From contig OX392529.1 in the NCBI GenBank assembly GCA_947623455.1, forward strand, positions 61,503,686-61,567,685: a stretch of 64,000 nucleotides of DNA, read 5' to 3'. The stretch's first letter is position 1, and each line of letters begins with the position of its first letter. Source of the stretch: Mimachlamys varia. Taxonomy: Eukaryota; Mollusca; Bivalvia; Pectinida; Pectinidae. Position numbers and translations under genes: made by a program. Under the pieces are notes generated by a model. The model worked only from the letters and a program-made list of their open reading frames with translations. It was not told the origin of the DNA and did no database searches. Below, piece after piece: positions 36,201 through 40,094 of the stretch.

Positions 36201-38637
36201 TACCAACAGTACCAGAAACTGTAACTACCAGAGCCAAGAAAGCCCATCAAATATTTCATTTTAAATTTCTGCTATTAATCAGTCTGGCTTTTAACTTGTT
36301 CATCCCTTAAGACAAATAAGAAAATTTCCAAATCAAAAGTAGGAATACCATAGTTCATTACAAAAATTCAGGGATCAACGTGTTGAGTATGAACAAATCA
36401 ATGCTGGCAGAAATAGTGGAGTTATCCTCCTGCTATCCTTACCCTGGTTTGTCTTTCAAGGTTGGTACAGCAGGCCACCACATTCCTCATGGCCAGGTTA
36501 TACACCGGACGAGCCTTCCTTGGGATCTCCTAAAACATTTGAAAATAAAAAACTGGCAATAAAAAATATCTTAAAGTAGCTTTCCTTAACTTGAATAGAT
36601 AATTTCTTTTCCACTCTATGCTACAAACCTTTTGTTGGTTAGAATTTATGTGCTCCTCAAAGAGTAATAACCAAAATAGACAACTGTAACAGGAGAGGAA
36701 AAATGCACGGCCAAACCGGGGAAGAACCTGGGACATTCCGAACTTCGACCCCAAGACACACACGAGAACCTATACCACCCTCTGTGAATATATTTTTTTG
36801 GGCGCCAAATATAACAGGAGAGAAAAAATGCATGGCCAGACCGGGGTTTAGAACACAGGACCTTCTGATCTCTAGATAGACGCTCAACAATTGAGCTATC
36901 TGGTCGCCGATGATCGACCCAGTCCCGATCCACTTCACAACAAAGGTAGTTTATACGGCATTACATTTAATTCTAAGGTGTACATAATCCAAAGACACTC
37001 TTAGACCTGTGGCTTTCTTTATCATATTTGTACATCTGTTTTAAATCTTTAGACCAATCAACATAACCCAGGGCTTTACCAGGGGGTTTTGGGAATCGGA
37101 CCCCGAGATCAATTTGGGAAAAATTGATCGACATAACAGCTATTTGGGAAATTTTGACAAACATGATTGCAACAACTAATTACATTTTTTTCTTTTCTAA
37201 ATTATTATTTAAAGCACTGTCAGTTCTCATGACATTTACATTTTTCTTGTTATTTTAATGGCACAGGAGGCTCCTGAAGCATGTAAAACCACCAAAGTTT
37301 TTTTCAAATGTCTGCATTGGATATTTTTAAGAGAAAATTTGGGAAAAGTCATACCTTTTTTAATTGGGATTTGGTCCGTTTACCGGACTTAAAAAGAGGG
37401 GTGATAAAGCCCTGTAACCAGACTTGTGACACTCACCAACTTGTACTCCAAAGATTGAAGGATACACCATGGACCGAGGATCCTACAAACACAAAACAGT
37501 AAAATGTGAAATCTTATTTTTATCTTTCGAATATTACTGATGATTTTTTTCTTCAAGAAATCATTTTAACAGTTACATTAATTTAATACACCATCATTAA
37601 TTTAACACACCAGCTTTCTGCAAATATTCTATTATTCAGTAAAACAGACAAAATTCCAAAAATTGGGCTTTGAAAATTCAAAACTTGCAGCAAAGACTGG
37701 ATGTTCCCCCTTATATAACACTAAAATCAGACTTTGTGTTATTTAATGTAAAGTAAAAGGTTTATTGAAATCTTTTAATCCAAATAAATTATTTGCATTT
37801 CCTAAATGTCGGTAGGAAAATGAACGATTTTGAGAGTAACCATTGAATAGAGACACCAACAAACCTGCAACAAAGACTCTTGACGTGGTCATAGGCTTGT
37901 CCTTCAAATGGGTCAAACAGGTAAACACAGTTCTTCTCCTTCCTTTTCAACTTGAGGCATTCCTTTGGGGATATCCAGACAGGTGCAAAGCCTTCTGACT
38001 TCAGGCTCTGTGAATATTGAATGACATGTCACAAACTCACATCAGGTTTGTTGTAAGTAAACTTTTATCTCATCCCAACACTGCTCATATTCTATTGTAC
38101 AAGTACTTATTGTTTTCCTCAAAACACTAAATTTGTAGCTCGAGTGATCACTCATGCCTGACACACGTGGGTTTTTTCTCCAATATGCCCCTCCCCCTCA
38201 ACACTAATTACAGCCCCCACTCTTAAACCCATCTTACAATTAATGTAGGGTCAGCCTTAACTTGGGACAGCCTTAATCAGTGTCAAATTCTTGAATGAAA
38301 TACCCTCAACATATAACAAAAATGTAATAAAGTTGAGCTACATGGCCCACTGGTCTGGAGGTTTCTCAAAATAGGGGGATTTTCCAATTTAGACAAATAC
38401 AATTGGGAGGCAGGAGAGGGAGTCTAAAACTGGGAGCCTCCCACCTAAATGAGGTCGGTTGGCAAGTATGTTCCTCCATTTCAAGCAGTTTTCTTTTTAA
38501 TTTTGAATGAAAATTAACCTTGTGTGTTTTTATCATGGCTTCACTACCAACACTGTCGCCCTCCGAGTCGGATGTCTTCACACATCGAACTTTAAATTCG
38601 TCCTCCCCCATAGCCACCAAGGGAGGCTTCAGCACTT
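172..38637 (-). CDS. TOPBP1: TOPBP1, DNA topoisomerase 2-binding protein 1 (gene model, 34 coding exons, 3' end off the left edge)
   Basis: TopBP1 is a nuclear multi-BRCT scaffold. It reads phosphorylated partners such as RAD9 and activates ATR-ATRIP at stalled forks and breaks; it also serves replication initiation. Thirty-four exons join in consistent phase with GT-AG borders and give about 1,347 codons against about 1,520 in vertebrates. BRCT7/8 and the stop are missing on the left. Order by residue: BRCT0 about 1-98, BRCT1 101-188, BRCT2 195-285, acidic/Ser-Thr linker, BRCT3 362-440, BRCT4 545-620, BRCT5 622-705, long linker, BRCT6 953-1045, then the ATR-activating region with a WDDP motif near residue 1268. 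The BRCT tryptophans are visible (W173, W267, W679, HWL in BRCT6). Lysines in the AKKW motifs at 255-258 and 667-670 match the phosphopeptide-binding positions of BRCT2 and BRCT5. Many introns contain minisatellites built from the gene's own splice junctions. Identity is from recalled family sequence; exon borders are inferred by eye. Confidence 0.96.
236..352 (-). repeat. 49-bp repeat, 3 copies, carrying the 3' splice site of TOPBP1 exon 34
   Basis: The block CTGTTAAATATCATAT starts at 236, 285 and 334 (49-bp steps). On the gene strand each copy reads ATATTTAACAG, the polypyrimidine-poor acceptor of exon 34. Confidence 0.85.
687..843 (-). CDS. TOPBP1: TOPBP1 coding exon 33
   Basis: One nt plus 52 codons. 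[20 protein letters not shown] continues the vertebrate EERARLASNLQWPSCPTQ region. It then carries a Glu-rich run ([11 protein letters not shown]) and ends in phase 0. Acceptor CCTCAG, donor GTAAGG. Confidence 0.92.
1026..2495 (-). repeat. TOPBP1: 46-bp minisatellite, about 32 copies, carrying the 5' splice site of TOPBP1 exon 32
   Basis: The 46-bp unit (a few 44-bp) contains, on the gene strand, the exon end CCCACAGGCAG followed by GTAAGTCTGG and then an AT-rich stretch. The copy at 2481-2495 is the real junction. Copies differ by single bases (GGACCC/GGGCCC, GTGCC/CTCC) and one subtype lacks 2 bp. Confidence 0.95.
2487..2562 (-). CDS. TOPBP1: TOPBP1 coding exon 32 (ATR-activating WDDP motif)
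   Basis: Seventy-six nt ending [11 protein letters not shown], matching vertebrate EQIIWDDPTAR; the tryptophan there is, as I recall, the residue needed for ATR activation. The donor used is the exon-proximal GTAAGT at 2486. About 31 further copies of it follow in the 46-bp array. Confidence 0.93.
2780..2965. repeat. About 60-bp degenerate intronic repeat, 4 copies
   Basis: The block AATCTTAGCAGTGAAATA recurs four times between TOPBP1 exons 31 and 32 with TTTTATCTT-type spacers. No splice site is included. Confidence 0.75.
3104..3154 (-). CDS. TOPBP1: TOPBP1 coding exon 31
   Basis: A 51-nt exon reading [17 protein letters not shown] in the phase set by both neighbours. It is comparable to the vertebrate Arg/Ser-rich stretch before the WDDP motif. 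The acceptor is CTTCAG and the donor GTAAGT. Confidence 0.78.
3659..3765 (-). CDS. TOPBP1: TOPBP1 coding exon 30
   Basis: Thirty-five codons of Ser/Asn/Gly/Arg-rich sequence ([20 protein letters not shown]). There is a tandem acceptor, AACAG then CCAG four bases later. Only the second keeps phase with exon 29, so 3765 was chosen over 3769. A 60-bp repeat carries copies of this acceptor. Confidence 0.72.
3740..3962 (-). repeat. TOPBP1: 60-bp repeat with the 3' splice site of TOPBP1 exon 30 (4 copies, first part)
   Basis: The 60-bp unit holds, on the gene strand, GATGTAACAGCCAGTGGACA, which is the tandem acceptor plus the first exon bases. Copies start near 3756, 3816, 3876 and 3936. The array is interrupted by the element at 3963-5348 and resumes at 5349. 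Confidence 0.9.
3963..5348. mobile_element. Non-autonomous element with internal ~150-bp repeats, inserted in the 60-bp array
   Basis: It starts ACAAGAGGCCCAATGGGCC and GCTCACCTGG, and ends with GACGG runs then TAAGCTCACTTGGCCC and GGGCCAGGTAAGCT. The inside has six to seven degenerate ~150-bp units with GACCTTGAATAT, GGTCAAGGTCATTTC and CATCCAAGGAACC. There is no transposase ORF. The same family is at 12201-13628, about 35056 and, inverted, about 45235-45540. Confidence 0.75.
5349..5500 (-). repeat. 60-bp repeat with the 3' splice site of TOPBP1 exon 30 (second part)
   Basis: About 2.5 more units continue the array split by the element to its left. The last unit is more diverged (ATATGTCTACTGG). 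Together about 7 copies. Confidence 0.85.
5553..5804 (-). mobile_element. tRNA-derived SINE
   Basis: On the minus strand it begins TTGGATGGTGCAGTGGATAG with a box-A-like GTGCAGTGGATAGCGC and a box-B-like GGGTTTGATGCC. It continues through a GGTTCCTCCAGGTTATCC body to an A/T-rich tail. The tRNA-like 5' part and tail are typical of SINEs in bivalves. Confidence 0.75.
6327..6403 (-). CDS. TOPBP1: TOPBP1 coding exon 29
   Basis: Twenty-five codons plus 2 nt. [18 protein letters not shown] aligns with vertebrate TLEMRENFQKQLQEIMSA in the ATR-activating region. The acceptor is CTGTAG and the donor GTAAGT. Confidence 0.88.
6525..7190. repeat. 70-bp minisatellite, about 9 copies, in the intron between TOPBP1 exons 28 and 29
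   Basis: The unit has two half-repeats, GAGGCAGTATAATAT and GAGGCAGTATAGTGG, around TTACTTTCTGCTTGC. It lies entirely in the intron, about 150 bases from the exon 28 donor. No splice site is copied. Confidence 0.9.
7347..7694 (-). CDS. TOPBP1: TOPBP1 coding exon 28 (disordered region after BRCT6)
   Basis: One hundred sixteen codons rich in Ser, Lys, Thr, Pro and Gln, including [20 protein letters not shown]. Phase 0 fits both sides. The acceptor is CTGAAG and the donor GTACTG is mediocre, so the left border is less sure. A 27-bp A/T-rich repeat array begins about 40 bases upstream of the acceptor. Confidence 0.82.
7733..7915. repeat. 27-bp A/T-rich repeat, about 7 copies, next to the exon 28 acceptor
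   Basis: The unit is AATACAAACATTATATAGAG plus CTTAGAA. The unit nearest the exon runs to within about 20 bases of the TOPBP1 exon 28 acceptor, so it probably copied the intron end. Confidence 0.85.
7916..8960. other. Introns around TOPBP1 exon 27, no further feature recognised
   Basis: Apart from exon 27 this stretch is AT-rich intron. A segment near 8365-8560 (GGGCTTGCGTTAAAAAATGC) looks like an interspersed repeat fragment, but no ends could be defined. Confidence 0.4.
8140..8208 (-). CDS. TOPBP1: TOPBP1 coding exon 27 (end of BRCT6)
   Basis: Twenty-three codons with [15 protein letters not shown], matching vertebrate PESLYPHTYNPKMSL. Phase 0. Acceptor TTTCAG, donor GTAAGC. Confidence 0.95.
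8962..9045 (-). CDS. TOPBP1: TOPBP1 coding exon 26 (BRCT6)
   Basis: Twenty-eight codons, [18 protein letters not shown] then [10 protein letters not shown], matching vertebrate [28 protein letters not shown]. Phase 0 at both ends. Confidence 0.96.
9268..10122 (-). repeat. TOPBP1: 38-bp minisatellite, about 21 copies, carrying the 5' splice site of TOPBP1 exon 25
   Basis: Each 38-bp unit on the gene strand is TATTCCAG followed by GTAAGGGCAGACAACTCAGT and a TACTCGCTAGG spacer. TTCCAG|GTAAGG is the real exon 25 end at 10111. A degenerate stretch (9300-9360) interrupts the left part. Confidence 0.95.
10111..10263 (-). CDS. TOPBP1: TOPBP1 coding exon 25 (BRCT6)
   Basis: Fifty-one codons with [19 protein letters not shown] and [19 protein letters not shown], matching vertebrate BRCT6 (PLHKVVVCVSKKL, LGADYRWSFDETVTHFIYQ). 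Its end and donor GTAAGG seed a 38-bp array on the left. Confidence 0.96.
10385..10833. mobile_element. pogo/Tigger-like MITE with TA target duplication
   Basis: It is 449 bp. The left end CAGTGGACTCCACTTATCAT is an imperfect inverted match of the right end (reverse complement CAGTGCACTCCTCTTTATAT). TA flanks both sides (10383-10384, 10834-10835). Inside are several TTAATATCATGTTTTT blocks. No transposase ORF is seen; family assignment rests on end sequence and TA target. Confidence 0.75.
10965..11054 (-). CDS. TOPBP1: TOPBP1 coding exon 24 (linker before BRCT6)
   Basis: Thirty codons starting [17 protein letters not shown], at the place of vertebrate PLSEVIVKNLQLAL. The acceptor CTGTAG is strong. 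The donor GTTGGT was chosen because it keeps phase 0; the stronger-looking GTATGC four bases on would break the frame. Confidence 0.83.
11149..11196 (-). CDS. TOPBP1: TOPBP1 coding exon 23 (short linker exon)
   Basis: A 48-nt exon of 16 codons reading [16 protein letters not shown]. It has no clear vertebrate match, but both splice sites are good (CTGTAG, GTAAGT) and phase 0 fits both neighbours. It could be alternatively spliced. Confidence 0.7.
11790..11855 (-). CDS. TOPBP1: TOPBP1 coding exon 22 (linker)
   Basis: Twenty-two codons, [19 protein letters not shown], matching vertebrate DALAALETPGRPSQQKRK. Phase 0, acceptor TTGTAG, donor GTAAGT. Confidence 0.9.
12033..12158 (-). CDS. TOPBP1: TOPBP1 coding exon 21 (linker)
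   Basis: Forty-two codons, phase 0 at both ends. [20 protein letters not shown] matches the vertebrate TPSKFLSKDKLFKPSFDV motif in the BRCT5-BRCT6 linker. Confidence 0.9.
12201..13628. mobile_element. Second copy of the ACAAGAGGCC...GACGGACGG element family
   Basis: The left end ACAAGAGGCCTAGAGGGTCT and GCTCACCTAG, and the right end GACGGACGGACGCC, TTAGCTCACCT and CAGACCAGGTGAGCT, match the element at 3963. The inside has ~125-bp repeats around CAAGATGGCTG and ATGAAATTTG, then two ~160-bp repeats around CAGCCCCTA. Non-coding. Confidence 0.7.
13711..14203 (-). CDS. TOPBP1: TOPBP1 coding exon 20 (end of BRCT5 plus long linker)
   Basis: The longest exon, 493 nt. It begins [11 protein letters not shown], the closing BRCT helix (vertebrate WLLETARTGKR), then runs into 150 residues of disordered Glu/Ser/Lys-rich linker with possible phosphorylation and nuclear-import stretches. 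The acceptor is ATTCTAG and the donor GTAAGG. Confidence 0.93.
14397..14525 (-). CDS. TOPBP1: TOPBP1 coding exon 19 (BRCT5)
   Basis: Forty-two codons with [31 protein letters not shown] and NIPAV, almost identical to vertebrate BRCT5, including the phosphopeptide-binding lysine. The donor is GTACTG. Confidence 0.97.
14710..14942. mobile_element. Fold-back MITE with CCGGTGTAGCATG ends
   Basis: CCGGTGTAGCATG at 14710-14722 is the exact inverted repeat of CATGCTACACCGG at 14930-14942. Inner inverted blocks (CTGGGGTCAAAATAC against GTATTTTGACCCCAG) extend the hairpin. A C-run (about 14785-14802) lies in the loop. No coding capacity. Confidence 0.75.
14987..15046 (-). CDS. TOPBP1: TOPBP1 coding exon 18 (BRCT5)
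   Basis: Sixty nt reading [19 protein letters not shown] across phase-1 borders, the first helix of BRCT5. The acceptor is CAACAG and the donor GTAAGT. Confidence 0.9.
15316..15546. mobile_element. Short TA-flanked MITE
   Basis: The left end CTGTAAACCAACTAATTTTT is inverted at the right end (reverse complement CTGTAAGCCAACTTACTTTT). TA flanks both sides. It is 231 bp, non-coding, and its size and target are typical of Tc1/mariner-derived MITEs. Confidence 0.7.
16155..16264 (-). CDS. TOPBP1: TOPBP1 coding exon 17 (BRCT4-BRCT5)
   Basis: Thirty-six codons plus 2 nt starting [10 protein letters not shown], at the place of vertebrate VTCIDYQTLFD, and ending LAGCVLSVS at the opening of BRCT5. The acceptor is CCCCAG and the donor GTACGG. 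Confidence 0.9.
16480..17765 (-). repeat. TOPBP1: About 84-bp minisatellite, about 15 copies, carrying the 5' splice site of TOPBP1 exon 16
   Basis: On the gene strand each unit has ATCACGAACGCCTGGCTG then GTACGATGTTTATA and CCACTGTTTGGCCTAACC. GTCACGAACGCCTGGCTG|GTACG is the real end of exon 16 at 17739. Units vary by single bases and small indels, and one is a partial unit (17540-17580). Confidence 0.95.
17739..17848 (-). CDS. TOPBP1: TOPBP1 coding exon 16 (BRCT4)
   Basis: Thirty-six codons with [13 protein letters not shown] and EVVTNAWL, matching BRCT4 of vertebrate TopBP1 (DYAVVPLLG, EVVTNTWL). Its end and donor GTACGATG form the core of the 16.5-17.7 kb array. Confidence 0.95.
18641..19016. 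mobile_element. TTAA-flanked MITE, copy 1 (piggyBac-like target)
   Basis: TTAA at 18637-18640 and 19017-19020 flanks AGGCCCAATATAAGTAACTT on the left and AAAGTTATGTATACTGGGCC on the right, which are imperfect inverted repeats. It is related along its length to 40095-40440. No ORF of note. Confidence 0.75.
19517..19648 (-). CDS. TOPBP1: TOPBP1 coding exon 15 (linker BRCT3-BRCT4)
   Basis: Two nt plus 43 codons plus 1 nt. It is a Glu/Pro/Gly-rich linker with no recognised motif, placed in the gene by phase, splice sites (TGACAG acceptor, GTAGGT donor) and position. The reading frame continues into exon 16. Confidence 0.8.
19850..22130. repeat. Long tandem duplication (~660-730 bp units) in the intron between TOPBP1 exons 14 and 15
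   Basis: The block CATGCCTCAGATATCACA ... GCGCAGTGATTGGTCATCAT occurs near 19850, 20610, 21350 and 22015. GGTTTACACAGAGATA recurs at about 20559, 21290 and 21954, so full units are about 731 and 664 bp. Copies are around 95 percent alike by eye with short indels. No coding sequence. Confidence 0.85.
22250..22545. repeat. About 50-bp degenerate repeat leading into the 77-bp array
   Basis: The unit ACAACCATACCTAACTGACA with CTCAACCTAGCATTGCCTGG recurs about 5 times. Its CCTGGGTATTGTGACATTCC edge merges into the neighbouring array. Confidence 0.7.
22546..24935 (-). repeat. TOPBP1: 77-bp minisatellite, about 31 copies, carrying the end and 5' splice site of TOPBP1 exon 14
   Basis: On the gene strand a unit is 37 nt identical or nearly so to the exon 14 end (GACATCATGAGTCAATACCT ... 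CCTG), then GTAAGCTGGTCA and 28 more bases ending AATACCCAG. So each unit looks like a mini-exon with its own AG and GT. Variants are GGGTC/GCGTC and CTTGTGACC/CCCCTTGACC. Confidence 0.96.
24892..25001 (-). CDS. TOPBP1: TOPBP1 coding exon 14 (linker BRCT3-BRCT4)
   Basis: Thirty-six codons of acidic linker ending [17 protein letters not shown], which corresponds to the vertebrate DEDLLSQYENG stretch. The last 37 exon bases plus the donor GTAAGC are tandemly repeated about 31 times downstream (22546-24890). Confidence 0.88.
25002..25278. other. TOPBP1 intron, nothing recognised
   Basis: Unique AT-rich intron between exon 14 and the transposon-split 32-bp array. No ORF or repeat seen. Confidence 0.4.
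25281..26705. mobile_element. pogo/Tigger-like non-autonomous element inside a minisatellite, TA target
   Basis: The ends CAGTCAAACCTGTCTATAAA and (reverse complement of the right end) CAGTCAAACCTGCTCTAACG are inverted repeats. TA sits on both sides. The left flank ATTCCCCAGTATAGTGTA and right flank TAATTCTAATCAG rebuild one 32-bp unit of the neighbouring array exactly. Sub-terminal repeats carry GGTCGTTATAGA blocks. 1,425 bp, no transposase ORF. Confidence 0.85.
26706..28440. repeat. 32-bp minisatellite, about 54 copies
   Basis: The unit is ATTCTAATCAGAATATTCCC plus CAGTATAGTGTA. Common variants are GTGTGA/GTGTAA, CAGAA/GAGAA and AATATT/AAAATT. The rare ATAATG variant occurs at 26764 and 27148, 384 bp (12 units) apart, so blocks of units were duplicated. 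It ends about 20 bases from the exon 13 donor. Confidence 0.96.
28459..28581 (-). CDS. TOPBP1: TOPBP1 coding exon 13 (end of BRCT3)
   Basis: Forty codons with [14 protein letters not shown], matching vertebrate RPHVVGAKWLLECF. The donor must be GG|GTAATG to keep the next exon open. A 32-bp minisatellite starts only about 20 bases past this donor. Confidence 0.94.
29125..29232. repeat. 38-bp repeat, 3 copies
   Basis: TGTTGAAAAGTAATTGAATA with TTTATATACTTACTTTAA is repeated three times in the intron between exons 12 and 13. Confidence 0.85.
29503..29592 (-). CDS. TOPBP1: TOPBP1 coding exon 12 (BRCT3)
   Basis: Twenty-nine full codons with [15 protein letters not shown], matching vertebrate FNQLNEDVTHVIVGD. 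The acceptor is ATTTAG and the donor GTAAGA. Confidence 0.95.
29757..29834 (-). repeat. Two-copy repeat touching the exon 11 donor
   Basis: AAGATCTATCATGTGACCTT followed by GTGATACTG occurs twice. The copy next to exon 11 includes most of its GTCAGTATC donor side, so this is an early-stage junction duplication. Confidence 0.7.
29836..29909 (-). CDS. TOPBP1: TOPBP1 coding exon 11 (BRCT3)
   Basis: Seventy-four nt reading [20 protein letters not shown] followed by GGG, equivalent to vertebrate [23 protein letters not shown]. The donor GTCAGT is unusual at +3. Part of the donor-side intron is duplicated at 29757-29793. Confidence 0.94.
30020..30300. repeat. Degenerate GGGAGGATGGA-type repeat downstream of TOPBP1 exon 10
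   Basis: About 9 copies of a 25-30-bp unit around TTTTTGGGAGGATGGAAA lie on the plus strand within the intron between exons 10 and 11. No splice site is included. Confidence 0.75.
30325..30506 (-). CDS. TOPBP1: TOPBP1 coding exon 10 (linker to BRCT3)
   Basis: Two nt plus 60 codons. It is a Ser/Thr/Asn-rich linker ending [11 protein letters not shown], which matches vertebrate EDLLDGCR just before BRCT3. The acceptor is CAACAG and the donor GTAGGA. Confidence 0.9.
30690..31140 (-). repeat. 48-bp repeat, about 8 copies, a diverged relative of the exon 9 array
   Basis: The block GGAACATTCTTTTCTGGGGC with ACAGATTTAGCCTGGAGATC steps every 48 bp (30794, 30842, 30890, 30938, 30986). It aligns with the 63-bp unit of the neighbouring array minus 15 bp that contains the splice donor. 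Confidence 0.8.
31200..31500 (-). repeat. TOPBP1: 63-bp repeat, 5 copies, carrying the end and 5' splice site of TOPBP1 exon 9
   Basis: Donors GTAAGTATAGG (one GTAAGTAAAGG) sit at 31464, 31404, 31341, 31278 and 31215, at 60/63-bp steps. Each is preceded by copies of the exon end encoding [11 protein letters not shown]. All steps are multiples of three. The second donor would add 20 residues in frame; reading past it meets a stop made by the variant AGTAAGTAA. Confidence 0.93.
31465..31632 (-). CDS. TOPBP1: TOPBP1 coding exon 9 (end of BRCT2 plus linker)
   Basis: Fifty-five codons with [20 protein letters not shown] and EKGFCQD, matching the end of BRCT2 including the AKKW lysine. The tail [18 protein letters not shown] is a charged Ser/Thr linker. 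The border chosen is the exon-proximal donor at 31464. Four more copies of the same donor lie at 31404, 31341, 31278 and 31215. Confidence 0.93.
31700..32728. other. TOPBP1 intron between exons 8 and 9, no gene
   Basis: AT-rich intron. A loose inverted pair lies at about 32285-32420 (CCTACCTTGAGGGCGC against CATCAAGGTAGG, with GGAGATTTCC and CAGAGAAATCTCC), perhaps the ends of a small fold-back element. Otherwise nothing recognised. Confidence 0.4.
32729..32794 (-). CDS. TOPBP1: TOPBP1 coding exon 8 (BRCT2)
   Basis: Sixty-six nt encoding [20 protein letters not shown], one of the best-conserved TopBP1 stretches (vertebrate GGQYMGQLKMNECTHLIV). The acceptor is TTTCAG and the donor GTAAGT. Confidence 0.97.
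33060..34215 (-). repeat. TOPBP1: 117-bp minisatellite, about 10 copies, carrying the 5' splice site of TOPBP1 exon 7
   Basis: On the gene strand each unit has AAACTCATGCACTCCGAGG then GTGAGGGGGTTACTAG. The real junction at 34197/34198 reads AAACTCATCCACTCCGAGG|GTGAGGGGG. Steps are 117 bp and copies are nearly identical. Confidence 0.95.
34198..34325 (-). CDS. TOPBP1: TOPBP1 coding exon 7 (start of BRCT2)
   Basis: Forty-two codons plus partial ends, with [20 protein letters not shown] matching the opening of BRCT2. The donor GTGAGG and the last about 20 exon bases are repeated in a 117-bp tandem array just downstream (33060-34200). Confidence 0.93.
34370..34620. repeat. Fragment related to the interior of the ACAAGAGGCC element family
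   Basis: GATCCTACATTAAATTTGAG, AATGATCC and AAATAGC-type blocks match the ~125-bp internal repeats seen at 12560-12960. No ends are recognisable. Confidence 0.5.
34928..35001 (-). CDS. TOPBP1: TOPBP1 coding exon 6 (end of BRCT1)
   Basis: Twenty-four codons plus 2 nt reading [20 protein letters not shown]. It holds the conserved BRCT tryptophan and a lysine aligned with the phosphopeptide-binding lysine of vertebrate BRCT1. The donor is GTAATA. Confidence 0.93.
35056..35612. mobile_element. Partial copy of the ACAAGAGGCC element family
   Basis: It starts ACAAGGATCCTAGAGGGCCT and TTGCTCACCTGG, and contains ACACCTGTAACCTTGAATGT. The right end near CCGCTCAGGTAAATATC is uncertain. It lies in the intron between TOPBP1 exons 5 and 6. 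Confidence 0.5.
35768..35875 (-). CDS. TOPBP1: TOPBP1 coding exon 5 (BRCT1)
   Basis: Thirty-six codons, phase 0 at both ends. It contains the BRCT MGG turn and [14 protein letters not shown], nearly identical to vertebrate BRCT1. A diverged second copy of its acceptor region lies at about 36060-36085. Confidence 0.95.
36443..36529 (-). CDS. TOPBP1: TOPBP1 coding exon 4 (BRCT0-BRCT1 junction)
   Basis: Twenty-nine codons in phase 0. [20 protein letters not shown] matches the RAEHPVYNM...SCTSLE stretch that opens vertebrate BRCT1. The acceptor is TTTTAG and the donor GTAAGG. Confidence 0.92.
36650..36930 (-). mobile_element. tRNA-derived SINE or composite
   Basis: On the minus strand GATAGCTCAATTGTTGAGCG is box-A-like and GTGTTCTAAACCCCGG is box-B-like. 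The GGCCAGACCGGGG / GGCCAAACCGGGG block occurs twice (about 36710 and 36835), so two related bodies lie side by side. Confidence 0.6.
37437..37482 (-). CDS. TOPBP1: TOPBP1 coding exon 3 (end of BRCT0)
   Basis: A 46-nt exon reading [16 protein letters not shown] across the junction, which matches vertebrate RIVGPQVVIFCMHH. The acceptor is TTTGTAG and the donor GTGAGT. It ends in phase 0. Confidence 0.88.
37865..38007 (-). CDS. TOPBP1: TOPBP1 coding exon 2 (BRCT0)
   Basis: Forty-seven codons plus 2 nt. It encodes the BRCT0 core, with [19 protein letters not shown] matching the vertebrate LYICDPFSG region. The acceptor is TTCACAG and the donor GTTTGT is weak. Confidence 0.9.
38519..38611 (-). 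CDS. TOPBP1: TOPBP1 coding exon 1 (start codon)
   Basis: The start ATG is at 38611-38609, followed by [10 protein letters not shown], which aligns with the N-terminus of vertebrate TopBP1. The exon runs up to 38637 behind a TTTCAG acceptor, so 38612-38637 is 5' UTR and at least one non-coding exon lies upstream. The donor is GTTAAT (weak). It ends in phase 0. Confidence 0.85.
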
Positions 38638-38929
38638 CTGAAACAGTGGGGAAAATATGAAACATTATAGAGATTTCACTAAAACACTGTCATGATACAT
38701 TAGTATTATTGTTCAGCTATCCCTATTTTAGATATAGGGCCATTACATGATAATATTTACAATTACTTACACTTTTGCTTATAGTTATCTGTGCTACATA
38801 AATACATGTAACTGATTATTTATAATTAAAACTTCACATTATTAGTCATACAGTTATATTCTGTAACTCAGCGTTACATCTAAAGGCACCCTCTGTCTCA
38901 TTGACAAAAACATTTACCCAGTAAAAAAT

Positions 38930-39035
38930 TTACCTTCAGAAAATAGGCTTTTGCCAAGAAATGGGTCAGACAGGGGTTTGAACCTGGAACCTTCTCAACT
39001 GTAGACAGAGGTTCAGTTAACTAATCAGTAAAAGC
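38930..39035 (-). mobile_element. tRNA-like SINE fragment
   Basis: On the minus strand GGTTCAAACCCCTGTC is a good B box, and a degraded A box lies about 45 bases upstream (TTAGTTAACTGAACCTC). It is too diverged at the acceptor stem for a working tRNA. Confidence 0.5.
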
Positions 39036-40094
39036 ATCCTATCTTTTTGTATAAATGGATTTTGATTCGCAAATCAACCTGTCATTAAAGTTGTGATGCT
39101 AAAGAATGGCACCCTTTATAATTATTGTTCATGAAGTTCTAAAGAACTACATTCATATCATGTATGCGTGTTCATTTCACTTAATGTTACTCCAACAATG
39201 TTAGAGGTTTAACAGGGCGAGATACTTGTAACCTCTAACTGCCCATAGCTGGTTTTCACGATGCTGATGATCAATTTTTCAAAGTTCAGATTTTGAAAAA
39301 AATATAGCGTGTCACATGCATTTAAATGATCAAAAAAGTCCAAATAACATTCCTTTCCATAAATCCATCATGAAATCAGGAGAATTTCGTGTCAAACACC
39401 CAATTTTATACAAATAATGTTTTTCTTATGTCGAAGTAAAGCAGACAACATTGCCGAAAGTGAATTTAAATATTATACGTTTTTGCGGTTAATATAAAAA
39501 ATAGAAATACATACAATGTTCTACAAGCAGAATACAACCAAGTTCTTTCTCATTTCGTTTCATTTATAAACCCCTGTACTAAAATTATAATTTTTATCAA
39601 CTGAGGAAGCCATGTTGAAAAATAAGCCTGAGAGCTGCTTCAGCCACTTGGTCTTGTATTTCGCGTTTTACAGTCCGTAATATTCTATATAATTTTATCT
39701 TTGACGTACATATGGGATCTTAAATACATAAAAAGGTGAGTAGACACTGTTTTTATGAACTGTCAATCATTGTAGTAGGTTTTTCAAGCCGATTTCATTC
39801 CCCTTAAATCGAGGGCGGAATCTGCATCAAAGAATTGGTGCTTCGAAATAAGAGGTCGCAGTCAGCAAAATCATATCCGATAATAAAAAGGCCGACCAGC
39901 AGCCTCTTATGTTACAGGAGTAACTTCATTTGTGCTCTTAATTCATCATTTTGGTAATTAAATTGGATTTAAAGTCTAATGGTTGGCTTCCTTTTACTGT
40001 ATGCACATAGCAAGGTTTGCTTTGAAGCCATCCCTATATCTTTTTTAAGCATACAAACTGAAAAGGACCCCCAAAAAATTAAACTGAAAATTAA